DNA from: Brevipalpus yothersi
Lineage: Eukaryota; Arthropoda; Arachnida; Trombidiformes; Tenuipalpidae
Reading direction: 5' to 3'
Assembly (NCBI GenBank): GCA_003956705.1
Contig: QZCP01000053.1
Coordinates: 78,008-142,007, forward strand
DNA length: 64,000 nucleotides
Part shown: positions 23,512 through 33,614 of the stretch, one piece after another
Numbering within the stretch: position 1 is the first letter of the stretch
How the letters are laid out: every line of letters begins with the position of its first letter
Position numbers and translations under genes: made by a program
The notes under the pieces: model-generated
The model's database searches: none
What the model was told of the DNA's origin: nothing
What the model saw: the letters and a program-made list of their open reading frames with translations, nothing else

Positions 23512-23529
23512 CCACCACATACCACCGCC
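23512..23529 (+). repeat. 18-bp motif copy 9
   Basis: Changes at the last bases (CCACCGCC); in intron 1 of the transposase, near the donor. Confidence 0.85.
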
Positions 23530-23890
23530 GAATTTGTTACTCACCTTCAATGCTGGTGAAGGAGCGTTCCTCTTTGAATATTCGAAGATCATGTCCCTCG
23601 AACAAGTGGTGGTGATAATTATCCAGCGTTGTCACTACTTTATTACAAAGAGCACATTAAGATCCTGTTTTCTCTCTCCCATGCACCTTACTCTCATGTT
23701 TCAAAAGATTTCTCTTCTCTCCAAACTTCTTATAGCAACTTTCACACTGATAAGAATCACCTGTTAGATCACTACAATTCGTAAAAATCATCTCGTTCTT
23801 TATTATCACTAATTTAATCTTTTCGCAGCTTCAAATAACAAGTCCATGCTTTATCTAAATCGAGAATCGTGCACTCCCTCCTTATTGGCG

Positions 23891-23917
23891 GGAGCCGTTT
23901 GATCCCGAAGCTCTTGT
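23891..23917 (-). repeat. MULE terminal inverted repeat, right
   Basis: Reverse complement starts ACAAGAGCTTC and includes TCAAACGGCTCC; partner of 19440-19466. Confidence 0.9.
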
Positions 23918-23926
23918 GATCGCACG
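23918..23926. repeat. Target-site duplication, right copy
   Basis: GATCGCACG, identical to 19431-19439. Confidence 0.92.
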
Positions 23927-24500
23927 ATACAAAATAGGGGTGTAAGCTGGGTATCTATGAAGAAAGTGAACTTTAGTTGAAGTTTTTTCAGCGAATTATC
24001 CAACTCACATCCAATTGAAGATCATCATATAGCTAGTTTTGGTGTTAAATGCAAAACTAATCCTCTCAGATCCCGAGCAATTGCGATCAGAGCTTTCTGA
24101 GAGGGTGAAAAAATTGAATTAATGAGAGAGTGATGAGGCGAAATAGCTTAGCCTTTTACCTTGGCCTCTTCAGCATTGAAATTCATACTTTTTCAGAGAA
24201 AGATGAAAAGCTCGAAATACTTACAGGTTAAAGGTATCATGAAACGTTCGAATTTCTCCTCATCTTCTCCCAGATCTATTATCAACAATCTTCCCAGAGA
24301 GGTGTAGAAAGTAGATCGACATCGCACATCACTGATTTGAGCTGTACTTCCAAGGAATGGAGAATGTTCACTCTGGATGGAAGAGGGTTCATGAGAGAAA
24401 AGCAAGGGGTAAATATTTGAGAGGACTTACTGTGTGATTACACAACAAAAACTGCACTTCTTCTAGTTTGACCAATTTTCTCACACTACTTTAGCCAACA
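23918..24500 (-). pseudogene. Exportin-7 pseudogene, exons right of the transposon
   Basis: Four exon pieces on minus: about 24500-24431 (SSVRKLVKLEEVQFLL then NHT), 24372-24225 (SEHSPFLG .. DVRCRSTFYTSLGRLLIIDL .. FMIPLT), 24096-24009 (RDLRG, then SFAFNTKTSYMMIF after a one-base loss) and 23954-23918 (YPAYTPILYRAI). Donors and acceptors are mostly intact (GTAAGT, GTGAGT; CATCCAG, CTCTCAG, TTCATAG). The order and spacing match the middle of exportin-7. The one-base deletion in RDLRG and the TAA across the transposon show a dead copy. Because introns remain, it is a duplicated, not processed, pseudogene. Confidence 0.85.
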
Positions 24501-24900
24501 GAGAGATGATTAAAAAATGCAGACAATCAACAACTTATCACTTTCTCATGATCAAAATATCCTGAGAAGAAGCGATGCGCTGAAGATTAATAATATCTTT
24601 CAAGCTCGATGGTTTCATAGGATACCTAAAAAGCTATGATTTTTGTTGAATTTTTACTCTCAACACTCATTGACTGTTTTTTTTGTGAACACTTACACGA
24701 GATTGATAGTAGTGAAGAGCGTAGTAAAACAGAATCCCAATTCATCTCCTTCAGTACCTTTTTTGACTGTTCGTCCCAGTATCAGCTTTAGCTATTGAAA
24801 AGTTTGGTGAGTAGAGCCGATTGTTTAAAATTAGTGCCTCACCCGACGTTCGTTCCATCATTATTAATCCCGCTTTGTCTCTTTTTTCTCCATCTCAATC

Positions 24901-24945
24901 TCCATCTCCATCTCCATCTCCATCTCCATCTCCATCCCATCTGAA
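24901..24945. repeat. TCCATC hexanucleotide repeat
   Basis: About seven units just before the first inverted exportin-7 exon. Confidence 0.9.
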
Positions 24946-24959
24946 CCATCATCATCTTC

Positions 24960-25510
24960 ATTCAACCACCAGTCATCATATGCTCAGCTCCTAGCCCGCA
25001 CCAACGACACAAAAAAAATTGGTAAGTCACATCCCCAGTGCTTTATCTGTTCAGCAAAGGTTGAATATAAAGAATTATGTGCTCGATTATGTGGCCAAAG
25101 TCTCTTGATCAAAGTTGACACCTTTTGTTACACAAGCTCTCGTACAATTATACGCTAGATTAACAAAATTAGGAAGATTCGAAACAAATGAAGAAGAGTT
25201 TATCTTTAGGAATATCATCGCTCAGATAAGACCATTTCTCCAGGTGAATTTTAATTTTAAATTTTTCCCTCCACTCCTGTGGTATTTCGATGTTCCCTAC
25301 TATGATTATAATTGTGTTGTATTTGATTATTCCTTATGAATCCACTTCGGTTGAGTATTGCAGCATCGGTGTCCAGATATTGTTTCAACTTACGAGTGAA
25401 GTCAATCAAATAAGTGAGGCCTGCCGTTCTATAGCTAGGCAGAGAAAGATCGCATCTTCGTTCAGAGATAATATGCTCTTCGAAATTCATTACTTACTTA
25501 ATTATGCTTA
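24960..25510 (+). pseudogene. Exportin-7 pseudogene, N-terminal exons in opposite orientation
   Basis: Three exon-like pieces on plus: to 25021 (SSYAQLLART, then donor GGTAAGT), 25055-25243 (QRLNIKNYVLDYVAKVS-stop, then TPFVTQALVQLYARLTKLGR and FIFRNIIAQIRPFLQ, then donor) and about 25338-25510 (SVEYCSIGVQILFQLTSEVN .. RQRKIASSFRDNMLFEI). These match the N-terminal repeats of exportin-7. A TGA at 25106-25108 breaks the frame and the acceptor of the third exon is gone. The strand is opposite to the rest of the copy at 19.2-24.5 kb, so an inversion or separate insertion occurred. Confidence 0.82.
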
Positions 25511-25570
25511 ATAGTGATAAAAATATCTTTTCGATTTGAAACCTCTCCATACGATTCTTTTCACAGAAAA

Positions 25571-26428
25571 ATGGGTAGAGATGAGGAGAACATTCGAAAA
25601 TCAGTTGCTAATGATGAAGATGATGAATACGAGAGTGATGAACTCTCATCAATGGGGATGGATGATCCACCTCTCATGGTCAACGAAAGTGACCAAGCCA
25701 ATGAGAGACCAGAGGATGATGAGAGCGCAGAGGAGGATGAGTCTGATGATGTCGATGATCTTGGCATCGAATAATATGCTGCCCAAGATGAAGACACTCC
25801 TCTGGACTCTCGATTCATTAGTGATCCCACCAAATGGAGCACAGTAAGGCTATTTTTTGAGTGAGTTTTTTTTTGTTCTAACTTTCTTGTTTTCTCTCTT
25901 CTCTCTCTCTCAAAATAGAAACAAAAAGTTAGAGTCCTCGAGGTTGCTGGATACTATCATCCAGCAAAGATTATTGCCCATATTGTCAAAAAAAATGGTA
26001 AAAGATCTGGAAAGAGTATAGTTCAATATGTTATGAACTATATTGCGTACGATGAAGACATTTTCGATGCAAAGGAGAATATACCAGAGATAACGGAAGA
26101 GGAGGCAAAAGCTTATAAAGCTATTACAATGAAAAAAATAATGGATGATACAGTGAAGACAGGGCAAAGTCTCGTGGTTGCCACAAATATCAATGTCCAT
26201 ACTGTGACCGATATCTTCCAGTTGGACGAAAAAGCGATTTTATCGATCATGTCGATAAAATGGACGTTCGACTGGAAAAAGAGCTCGGCAGCCAGGATGC
26301 GAAAAAAGGCGGCAAATAGAGCCACAAGTGAACGGCATTTGGGAAAAATCGAAAAGGACACCCGAAAAGATTCAAGATCGATTTATTATGGAGCAACAAA
26401 AAAGAATCATTGCCGAAAAAAAGATTAA
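25571..26428 (+). pseudogene. Unrecognised two-exon acidic protein gene with one internal TAA
   Basis: Exon 25571-25843 (91 codons, phase 0) and exon 25919-26428 (170 codons) with a clean 75-bp intron (ACA|GTAAGG .. CAAAATAG). A TAA at codon 68 (25772-25774) lies in an otherwise open frame. The N-terminal third is very acidic (DDESAEEDESDDVDD). The second exon has EVAGYYHPAKIIAHIVKKNG and a basic tail; its last residues may shift frame into a longer Lys/Ala-rich end. I do not recognise it. Acceptor-like sequence precedes the ATG (TTTTCACAG), so an untranslated 5' exon is possible. Confidence 0.42.
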
Positions 26429-27080
26429 ATGATGAAAGAAAAAAAGCAAAGGCAAAGGCTGCAAAAGAGGCCGAAAAAAATACAGAATAAATGAAATGAT
26501 GATAATGGTAGGAAATTCCCAATAAAATTGTTTTCAATATCTGGAATAACTGTGCTCACTCTCTCTCTCTCTCTCTTCCTTTGGCAAAAGTTCTCTTTTC
26601 TCTCTTCCTCGCCTGGCTGGCATCATCTAGTAAGCCGAATCCCCACTTCAGATTCAACCAGAAGTGAAATGAGTTTGAATGAGAGTAATTTAATGCTGAT
26701 GCTCATCACAGAGTGTCCAATTGCTATAACAAAAAATATTTATCTGTATATCAACTTATTCATAAATAAGGCTCTATTTTGGCGTGTTTGTGTATACAAG
26801 TGAATTCACAATAATTGCAGTCTATTTATCGCGATAAAAGTGAATAAATGTACATGAGAATAATTACACAGGAGAAAATCAACTCCGACCTTCTTCGCTC
26901 TCTCGAACTAGATACATTCTCGTAACCTGACCTCATCTTGCTCGGCAGCAAATGGGAGATGAGGAAAAGAAGAGTTTTGAGCAATGATTGAAAAATTTTT
27001 ATTCAAGTGAAATTTTTCCATTCATCTCGGCCATTACCGGGCAATTTTCTCCCCTCTTTCTCTTCCCCCCTCCACTCTAA
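26429..27080. other. No gene seen; CT repeat at 26556-26577
   Basis: AT-rich, with a CT microsatellite. The array resumes abruptly at about 27081. Confidence 0.45.
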
Positions 27081-27373
27081 CCTTTCCTGAAAACTTTTCC
27101 CAGTTTTTAGAAAGTTTCGTTAAACCATGGTTTCTTCATGAAAGCAAACTCTGCATCTGCTTCCTCGAAAAGCTTCATCAAACATTCGCGATCTGACTTG
27201 GTATTTTAACTAGTGGCACGTGAGAGTCTTCTTCATCACCTTCAGTAGGCTCCAGTTTATGCCTGTGATAGTGAATCAAGCGGGATGTCATATATTGTTC
27301 ACATCGTGATGTATGGGAATAAAAAATAAAAATATCCGGTGAAAAATGTCGGTAATACAAACTTTTCTGTCAT
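27081..27373 (-). pseudogene. Array family fragment F (N-terminal part only)
   Basis: First exon 27373-27363 (ATG ACA GAA AA) and the start of exon 2 (from 27262) match copy C (HKLEPTEGDEEDS). A one-base loss after KIP shifts the frame, and homology ends at about 27081 at the edge of the inserted region. E (C-terminal part only) and F (N-terminal part only) lie on opposite edges of the 13.1-27.1 kb region; they are most like A and C respectively, so they are not two halves of one gene. Confidence 0.75.
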
Positions 27374-28530
27374 GATGAATTTGGTTGAAAGAAAAAAATT
27401 TATCGAATCGAATTTAAGACAAAAATCAGTGAACAATGAGAAAATCACGACCCATAATTGTCAATGGAAATGGAATAAGAATTAATATCCCGGTTCTAAC
27501 GGAAACCGAATTACTCATATGATCACTAGTCATGGTGAGAATGGGACCATAAGCTTTATGGTGATGAAATTCCAAATCACAGGTTGAACATCTCAAAGCC
27601 AAAGAAAGTCTGTCTGGTGATATTCAATTCACTCTACTCGTTCTTTATTATCAAAAGCCATTTTCTGAGCAAAAACCTACAGAAAAGTTCAGTTGCTCTG
27701 TTTTTCGTTATAGAGTTTTACACAAAAACTTGCTTCTTCCAATTTTTAATGGAATTGTGACCGCATGGAACTGATGGTGAGGCCAATTTTTTTTGTATGA
27801 TTCCCAAAAAAGGTTTGGAATTGACACTTCTCATAATTTGGCATCGCAATGTTGAATATAAAATAATGCACTCAATTTGTTCGAGAAGATAAAAGAACAG
27901 AAAGTCTTACAGGTAATTAGCAAGGTACTGCTGTTTTCAAAATTAATGAACCAATTGTATGAATGATACATGCATCTAAATTTTTCCCTTTTTTCGGTCT
28001 GAGGGGAAAAATTCTGGGCTGGTAAGAGGGGGTAAATCTGAGCTGCAGAAAAAATTCTATGCAATTCCAATAATTTTGAAAAAAGCAGTATGAAGATATT
28101 GTCACTGCCATCATCGTGATTGTCAGCTAATAGGTCAACGCTAGCATTATGCTCCTCTCCTCTGATCCTGTATTTTGAATCATTCAATCTTACGAACTTT
28201 CTAACTCAACCCATAAAAAATCCCTACAGCAACAACAGAGAGTCGAACAATCATCAGATTTATAAGACCAGATTCGAGAGTTCCAATTGTCCTGCCATTT
28301 CGAACGATAGGATGATTAACTTGGTTAAAAATGAGAAGAATAGAGTCTAGTGAATAAAAGATTGATGAAAATTTATTCATTTGAATAGAAGAAAGAGGTA
28401 TTAATATATTCTTTGGCCGAGAAGAGAACCGTGATCATATCTCCTGCAAAAAGTAGGAAGTAGTTGTCTCTCACAGAATTTCTCGCCAACAATTATTACA
28501 TCTCGAATTATACCTGAGAACAACTAAAGG
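27374..28530. repeat. Array spacer with upstream block
   Basis: Upstream block near 27517-27690 (ATGATCACTAGTCATGGTGA), then sequence parallel to 2780-3340 (the flank downstream of gene B on plus). No gene seen. A minus frame at 27831-28187 runs through repeat and is not supported. Confidence 0.5.
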
Positions 28531-28533
28531 TTT

Positions 28534-29442
28534 CTAGGACGCTTCAGTCGCAGCTAATAGTAGCTGCCAATCAGCAGACGCTCTATCAATGATTTGGAGA
28601 GCAATTAAATTTTCCCTACGAGAAGCATTTGTAAGAAGTTTGTTTTCTTTGTTGAGATTTTCGATATGCTCCCAAGACATAATTAACCAGCCAATTTGTC
28701 GTGGAGCTTTAGCTATTTGATAGAACCTCCTCACCTCACCAATCTTTTCAGAAATGCTTTAACTTTGCCAAGATTCATTCCGCTTATTAATCACTTCCGA
28801 GAACATGTATCTTGCATAAAGGTTGGCTTCTTCGTGACGCTTTGCCAGTTCTTTATCAGTCGATTCAAGCAAACGAATCACTCTGGCATAAGCAGGGGTC
28901 TCTAGCCTCTTGTCCTCACCAACACCAGAAACAGTATCACGCATATCTTGGGCCAACATCATAGTGATACCTGCAAACTCAATCATCAGCTTGGGTATCG
29001 TAAGATATTCCAAATCATGAGAACGTTCACGAAGCTCATAAGGGCCTGTGAGAAACTCCATGTGATCATTCTCTGACTGTGAAACTTTATACGAGAACAG
29101 CCTGTTACCATAATTGAGACCCCATTTCAGTAAGAATTTCAGATCGTCATCGATTAAATCTTGATCACCTTCCCTAAAAACTTTTCCCAGCTCGTAAAAA
29201 ACCATTGAAAATGCTGGTTGGCATGGGCGAACAAGCAGCCCCTCAGCTATTTCAAGCATATGGTTCAAATTTCGGCGAGATTTAGGCACTTTCTCGGAAG
29301 AGGGTTCTTCCTCATCACCAATGGGCTCCAATTTACGCCTGTGATATAAAAAAATCAAGAAAAATCAATAAAAGTTGAAAAACTTACATGTACACGAAAG
29401 AAGTTCAGCCAAAGAGATCGATCATACTAACTTTTCTGCCAT
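28534..29442 (-). pseudogene. Array family copy G with one internal TAA
   Basis: First exon 29442-29432 (ATG GCA GAA AA), intron with good ends, second exon 29338-28534. Full length relative to copy B and colinear with it, including RPCQPAFSM and the signature block. One TAA at 28759-28761 replaces the Lys/Glu codon in SWQS-x-SIS; the frame then stays open to the normal C-terminus (ADWQLLLAATEAS). Without that codon it would look intact, so loss is recent or the codon is read through. Function unknown. Confidence 0.7.
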
Positions 29443-30371
29443 GTTGAAGTTGAAATTAGTTTACAGATTGAGATTCGATCTCCAATAGAATCTGGACTGA
29501 AATTTGTGGAAAATCGCGACTTAATGGAAGCTTAATATAAACAACATCTTCACAAGTTAAAAGTCTGATTCAAACCCGAGAATTCATGTGATCTGTCGTC
29601 ATGGTGAGAACGGTCATTGAGCTATGAGTTCATGGAATTTCGATTTACAGGCTGGATCTTTTGAAATAGAATAAAATTATGTAAATTATTCATTTCGTAC
29701 TTCACTTATCCTGATCTTCGGGACTACGTTTTGAGCGAAAAAACTTAAGAAAAGTTTTACTCCTTGAATCTCTCAGGAATATCTCTGAAAAATCGTTTCC
29801 CTTCTCCCCATCATCAATGGAAATGCATCTCAGAAGCTGATGAACAAGGATGAACAGCTCATGGACAATTAACTGTCTCAGATCTCCAAGAAAATGATTG
29901 AAATTGATGGATCCTATGACTCAACATTAGAATAACGATCGAAGGAAAATTCATCCGATTCATTCGATACATGAGCATATTAAGTTCCGATCAGGATCAG
30001 AAGACACGGAAAAGTGTGAATAAATCGTTATTGTATTATTGTAAGATTTCGAATCACTACGGCCAAGTTCGGACAAATTTCTAGAATAGCTAAATTTTCG
30101 ATCCATTCATTTTTCTCTAGTTAACATTATTGTTACAGATTTGAGCCAGGAAATTTAAAGTATACAATCCATCTGATCAAAGTGAGCTTAAAATTCTAAG
30201 AAGTCTATCTTTGTCTCTAATGAAACTTTTTGTAGCTTGAAAATGATTGACTTACAACTTTCAAGGATTACATGAGCAATCAAAGTCATGGATTTGTAGA
30301 ATGCAAAAATCTCACGAAATGATGACCCATGGAACCATTTATGCTCTTCTCTTCTCATCATGTGGATTGAA
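29443..30371. repeat. Array spacer with upstream block
   Basis: Upstream block near 29584-29740; 29900-30180 parallels 7340-7620. No gene seen. Confidence 0.5.
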
Positions 30372-31366
30372 TCATTTCAACACAGGAGCTTTTGACTTTC
30401 GAGTTATTTTCGGCTTCCTCCCACTCAAACGATGCGAATTCAAGAGTTTCAAAGTTTCGGCCTTCTGAAATGATGAGGAAGCTTCAGCTCTAGCTGCTAG
30501 TTTCTGCCATTCAGCTGAGGCTTCATTGATTATTGAAGAAGGAATCAGATTCTTCCCACAAGCAAATTTTCTGAGGAGTTTCATTTCCTTGTCTGACACT
30601 TTAAAACCGCCCCAAGAACTGTAAGAACAATGTCTTTTACTTGCAGCCATCTCATAGAATCTCTTCACATCATTAACCTTAATTGATATGTCTTTAGAAT
30701 GCCAAGATAGATTTCGCCTGTTGAGTGCTTCCGTGAACTTATATCTTGCATAAAGGTGAGCTTCTTCGTGACACTCCATCAGTTCTGTGTAGGAACCCAA
30801 TGACGCCCATCGAAACGATCGAATCAACTGGCCATAGGCAGGGGTTTCCAGCCTCTTGTCCTCACCAACACCAGACACAGTATCAGGCATATCTTTGGCT
30901 AGCTTCAGAGTGCTACCCGGAAATTCAATCATGAGGTTAGGGACTGTGAGAAGCTCCATATTATAAGATTTTTCGTGAAGCTCATAAGGGCCGATGAGAG
31001 TCTTCATGTGAGCATTTTCTGCTTGAGAAGCTTTAAAGGAGGATAACTTGCCACCATATTTGAGACCCCATTTCAGCAAGAATGTCAGATCTTGTTTGAT
31101 TTGAGCTTGATCACTATTCCTGAAAACATTTCCTAGTTTGTAGAAAGTTTTGCAAAACGATGATTCTCTCTTACGAATAGACTCAAAAATTTCCTTTAAA
31201 TCCTTCAAAGAAGAGTCTTCTTCATCACCTTCAGTAGGCTCCAGTTCATGCCTGTGATAGTGAAGAAATCAAGCGAGATGTTATAAATTGATCACATCGT
31301 CATGTCGAAAAATAAAAAATAAAAATATTCGGTGAGAATTATCAACTATACGAACTTTTCTGCCAT
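30372..31366 (-). CDS. Array family protein H, long form with basic tail
   Basis: Exon 31366-31356 (ATG GCA GAA AA), intron 31252-31355, exon 31251-30372; 296 aa. N-terminus HELEPTEGDEEDSS, then the core with LGNVFRNSDQAQIKQDL, LLKWGLKYG, DTVSGVGEDKRLETPAYG and CHEEAHLYARYKF (His preceded by Cys instead of Arg). It shares with copy C the C-terminal extension SFQKAETLK .. ITRKSKAPVLK. Closest relative is C, and their flanks are also similar, so C and H came from one larger duplication. Intact. Function unknown. Confidence 0.75.
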
Positions 31367-32079
31367 GATGAAGTTGAAATTGACTGAAAAATTATCTTCA
31401 ACTGAATTCAGAACAAAATTTAGTGAACAATAAGAAAATCACAACTTAATGAAAACCGAATAATAATTAATATCCCGGGTCTAATGGAAACCGGAGTGCT
31501 TACATGATCGGTCGTCATGGCGAAAATGGGACTATAAGCTGTAGTGAAATGAAGCTCCAAATTACAGTTTGAACATGTCGAAGCCAAAGAAAATCTAGCT
31601 GGTGATATTCAATTCACTCTATTCGTTTTTCATTATCATGAGCTATGTTCTGAGTGTAAAACTTACAGAAAAGATTTAGGAGATTGTAAAGGTTAAATAG
31701 AGCATTTTCATATTCTCTTCATTCTTCACTAACCTTCTTTCTGATATCATGATCTCGATAGATGTTTTTCTCATTGGATTTCGGATTGGAATTTTACAAG
31801 ATAAGATTTCAGAATATGTAGAATATTGGTTCAGGTTATGCCATTTCAAGAGATCAAATGGTCAATTTCGTCAGACAGATGAAAGTGAGAGGGAAAAGTC
31901 TTGTGAAGAAATTCATTGAAATTTAATCACTTGATAAGCTGATCAGAGACTGGATTGTGGTTCATTAGAGGAACAGAAAAAAGTACGTTCTCAGATCTAC
32001 GAACTCGTTAGAAGAAAGCTAACATTCTAACCAGAGGCAGATCTCGGTTTCACTTCTCTCTTGATATCAGCTCCAGTTT
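31367..32079. repeat. Array spacer with upstream block
   Basis: Upstream block near 31503-31660 (TGATCGGTCGTCATGGCGAA). No gene seen. Confidence 0.5.
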
Positions 32080-32986
32080 TCAGGACGCTTTGGCACTAAT
32101 TAATAGTTCCTGCCACTTTGCAGCAGCTTCATCAATTGTTCGAGAGGAGATTAAATTATCTCCACCAGTAGCTTCTGCAAGGAGTTCCTTCTCTTCATCT
32201 GACACTCGAAAACCATTCCAAATAAGAAAATATTTCATCCCTTGGCCTTGATTTGTAGCTAGCTCATAAAATCTCTTCACATTATAAACTTTTTGAGAAA
32301 TGCTTTTACTTTGCCACGAATCATCCCGCTTATTGATTGCCTCAGAGAACATATACCTCGCATAAAGATGGGCTTCTTCGTGACGCTTTGCCAACTGATC
32401 ATCAAAAGTTTTCACTAAACGTATCATCCAAGCATAGGCAGGGGTTTCCAGTCTCTTGTCCTCACCAACACCAGATACAGTATCAGGCATATCTTTGGCC
32501 AACTTCATGGTACTGCCAGCGAATTCAATCATCAGCTTGGGAATGGTGAGATATAGCATATCTTGCGAACTTTCACGAAGCTCATAAGGACCTATGAGAG
32601 TTTTCATGAAAGCATTTTCCGCTTGAGAAGCCTTGAAGGAGGAGAACTTGCTACCATATTTGAGACCCCATTTCAGCAGAAATGTTAGATCTTCTTTGAT
32701 TTGAGATTCATCACCTTTCCTGAAAACTTTTCCTAGCTCATTGAAAATTTCATTGAATGATGGGCAGTGAGGAATTCTTAACTCCTCACCGTCGTCCGAT
32801 ACGTAACAGTCTTCGAAATGTCTTCGAGCTGCCAGTGGCCTATGAGCCAATGATCCAGAGGAGTTTTCATCATCAACATTCGTTTTGTGTTCACTGGCGA
32901 CAAAAGAGATGGATATTATAAACCGAAAAAAATGCATGAAAACCAACAAAATTCATCTAAGAATATCATACTAACATGTTCGTCAT
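32080..32986 (-). CDS. Array family protein I
   Basis: Exon 32986-32976 (ATG ACG AAC AT), intron 32894-32975, exon 32893-32080; 274 aa. After M-T-N-I-E-H-K the protein has an acidic stretch, then SLAHRPLAARRHFE as in copies A and J. Core: LGKVFRKGDESQIKEDL, LLKWGLKYG, DTVSGVGEDKRLETPAYA, RHEEAHLYARYMF. An ATG-initiated reading further upstream in the intron gives a hydrophobic leader (FFRFIISISF) that could be mistaken for a signal peptide; the conserved tiny exon argues against it. Intact. Function unknown. Confidence 0.74.
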
Positions 32987-33614
32987 GATGAAGTGTAAAT
33001 TGGTCAAGAAAGATTCAACTTTCGATCAAATCTTGAACACAAATTTGTGAATAAACAGAGAGAATCCCGAATTAATGGTACAAATGGTGGTTAAGGGTGT
33101 AACAGGATGTGAAATAATACACTAGGTCTAATTGAAACCGAATTACTCATATGATCAGTCGTCATGGTGAGAATGGGACTGTAAGCTGTAGGATAATGAA
33201 ATTTCAAATTACAGGTTGAATATCTCGAAGCCAAAGAAATTTCATCTGATTTAATTCACTATACTCGTTTTTTATTATCATGTTCTGTGTGAAAAACCTA
33301 CAGAAAAGTTCATTTGCTTTGTTTTTCGTGATCAGATGGTTATCTTTGAGACGAATAAGAGGAATGAAGATTCTTCTGGAAAGGAGATTCATGGAAATTT
33401 ATTCATCAGGTTTTGAGCTCATATCAGAATGGATTGTTGTTGGATGGAACAGAATTGAGAAACTCACGCCTGAATTTTTTGACGGATAAGAGAACCGCGA
33501 TCATTAATTTTATATAAAAGCAGATATAAATTCCACATAGTTTTATGCGAAAGAAACACAAGCATATTCTTAGATGTAAGTAGTGATAATTAAAAGTTCC
33601 TAGGCCTCTTCAGT
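32987..33614. repeat. Array spacer with upstream block
   Basis: Upstream block near 33148-33310 (TGATCAGTCGTCATGGTGAG). No gene seen. Confidence 0.5.

Larger units (their letters stand above)
21395..23791 (-). pseudogene. MULE transposase (C2H2 fingers, DDE core, SWIM), decayed
   Basis: Exons 23791-23545, 23437-22748, 22680-22205 and 22134-21395. Order of domains: two C2H2 fingers (CESCYKKFGEKRNLLKHESK..H and CALCNKVV..), a FAR1/WRKY-GCM-like zinc region (FYFECNRSGCY .. ARCPAAIRL .. THVGH), then the MULE DDE core with candidate acidic residues in VIAIDSTHGTN, VLMTDDFPAYYNAW and FLENLHR. A SWIM finger follows (CECLDFCARANFCKHIHYV). Damage: TAA before the second finger, TGA near 23052, and frame shifts in a GA run near 23150, near 22505 (before LCIWHVMRNW) and in an A run near 21735. 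Introns 1, 2 and 3 carry two, one and one copies of the 18-bp motif, read here as its complement. Confidence 0.85.
19440..23917. mobile_element. Complete Mutator-like (MULE) DNA transposon with two convergent genes
   Basis: The 4478-bp element is bounded by 27-bp imperfect inverted repeats (23 of 27 match) and an exact 9-bp target-site duplication. It lies inside an exportin-7 pseudogene exon whose frame resumes exactly across the duplication. Inside are a plus-strand multi-exon C2HC zinc-finger/proline-rich gene (exons 19625-20929) and a minus-strand transposase gene (23791-21395), convergent, with stops 465 bp apart. Nine copies of an 18-bp motif are spread through it. The layout recalls maize MuDR (mudrA transposase and mudrB convergent), though mudrB-like partners are not known to me in animals. 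The transposase has several disabling changes, so this copy is probably non-autonomous now. Confidence 0.9.

Noticed and set aside
19898..23529. CRISPR-like array from the regularly repeated motif
   Set aside because: Spacing is irregular (about 60 to 1000 bp), the genome is eukaryotic and copies lie in introns of two genes; no spacer structure.
15843..28761. Reassigned UAA codon (read as an amino acid)
   Set aside because: Several TAA codons fall inside otherwise open frames, twice where a Tyr might be expected, but intact genes here (ABCA, ELOVL, SNRNP25, ARPC2) end in TAA at the expected place, so TAA is a stop.
32893..32949. Signal peptide on array protein I
   Set aside because: The hydrophobic leader is read from the intron; the conserved 11-nt exon at 32986-32976 splices past it.
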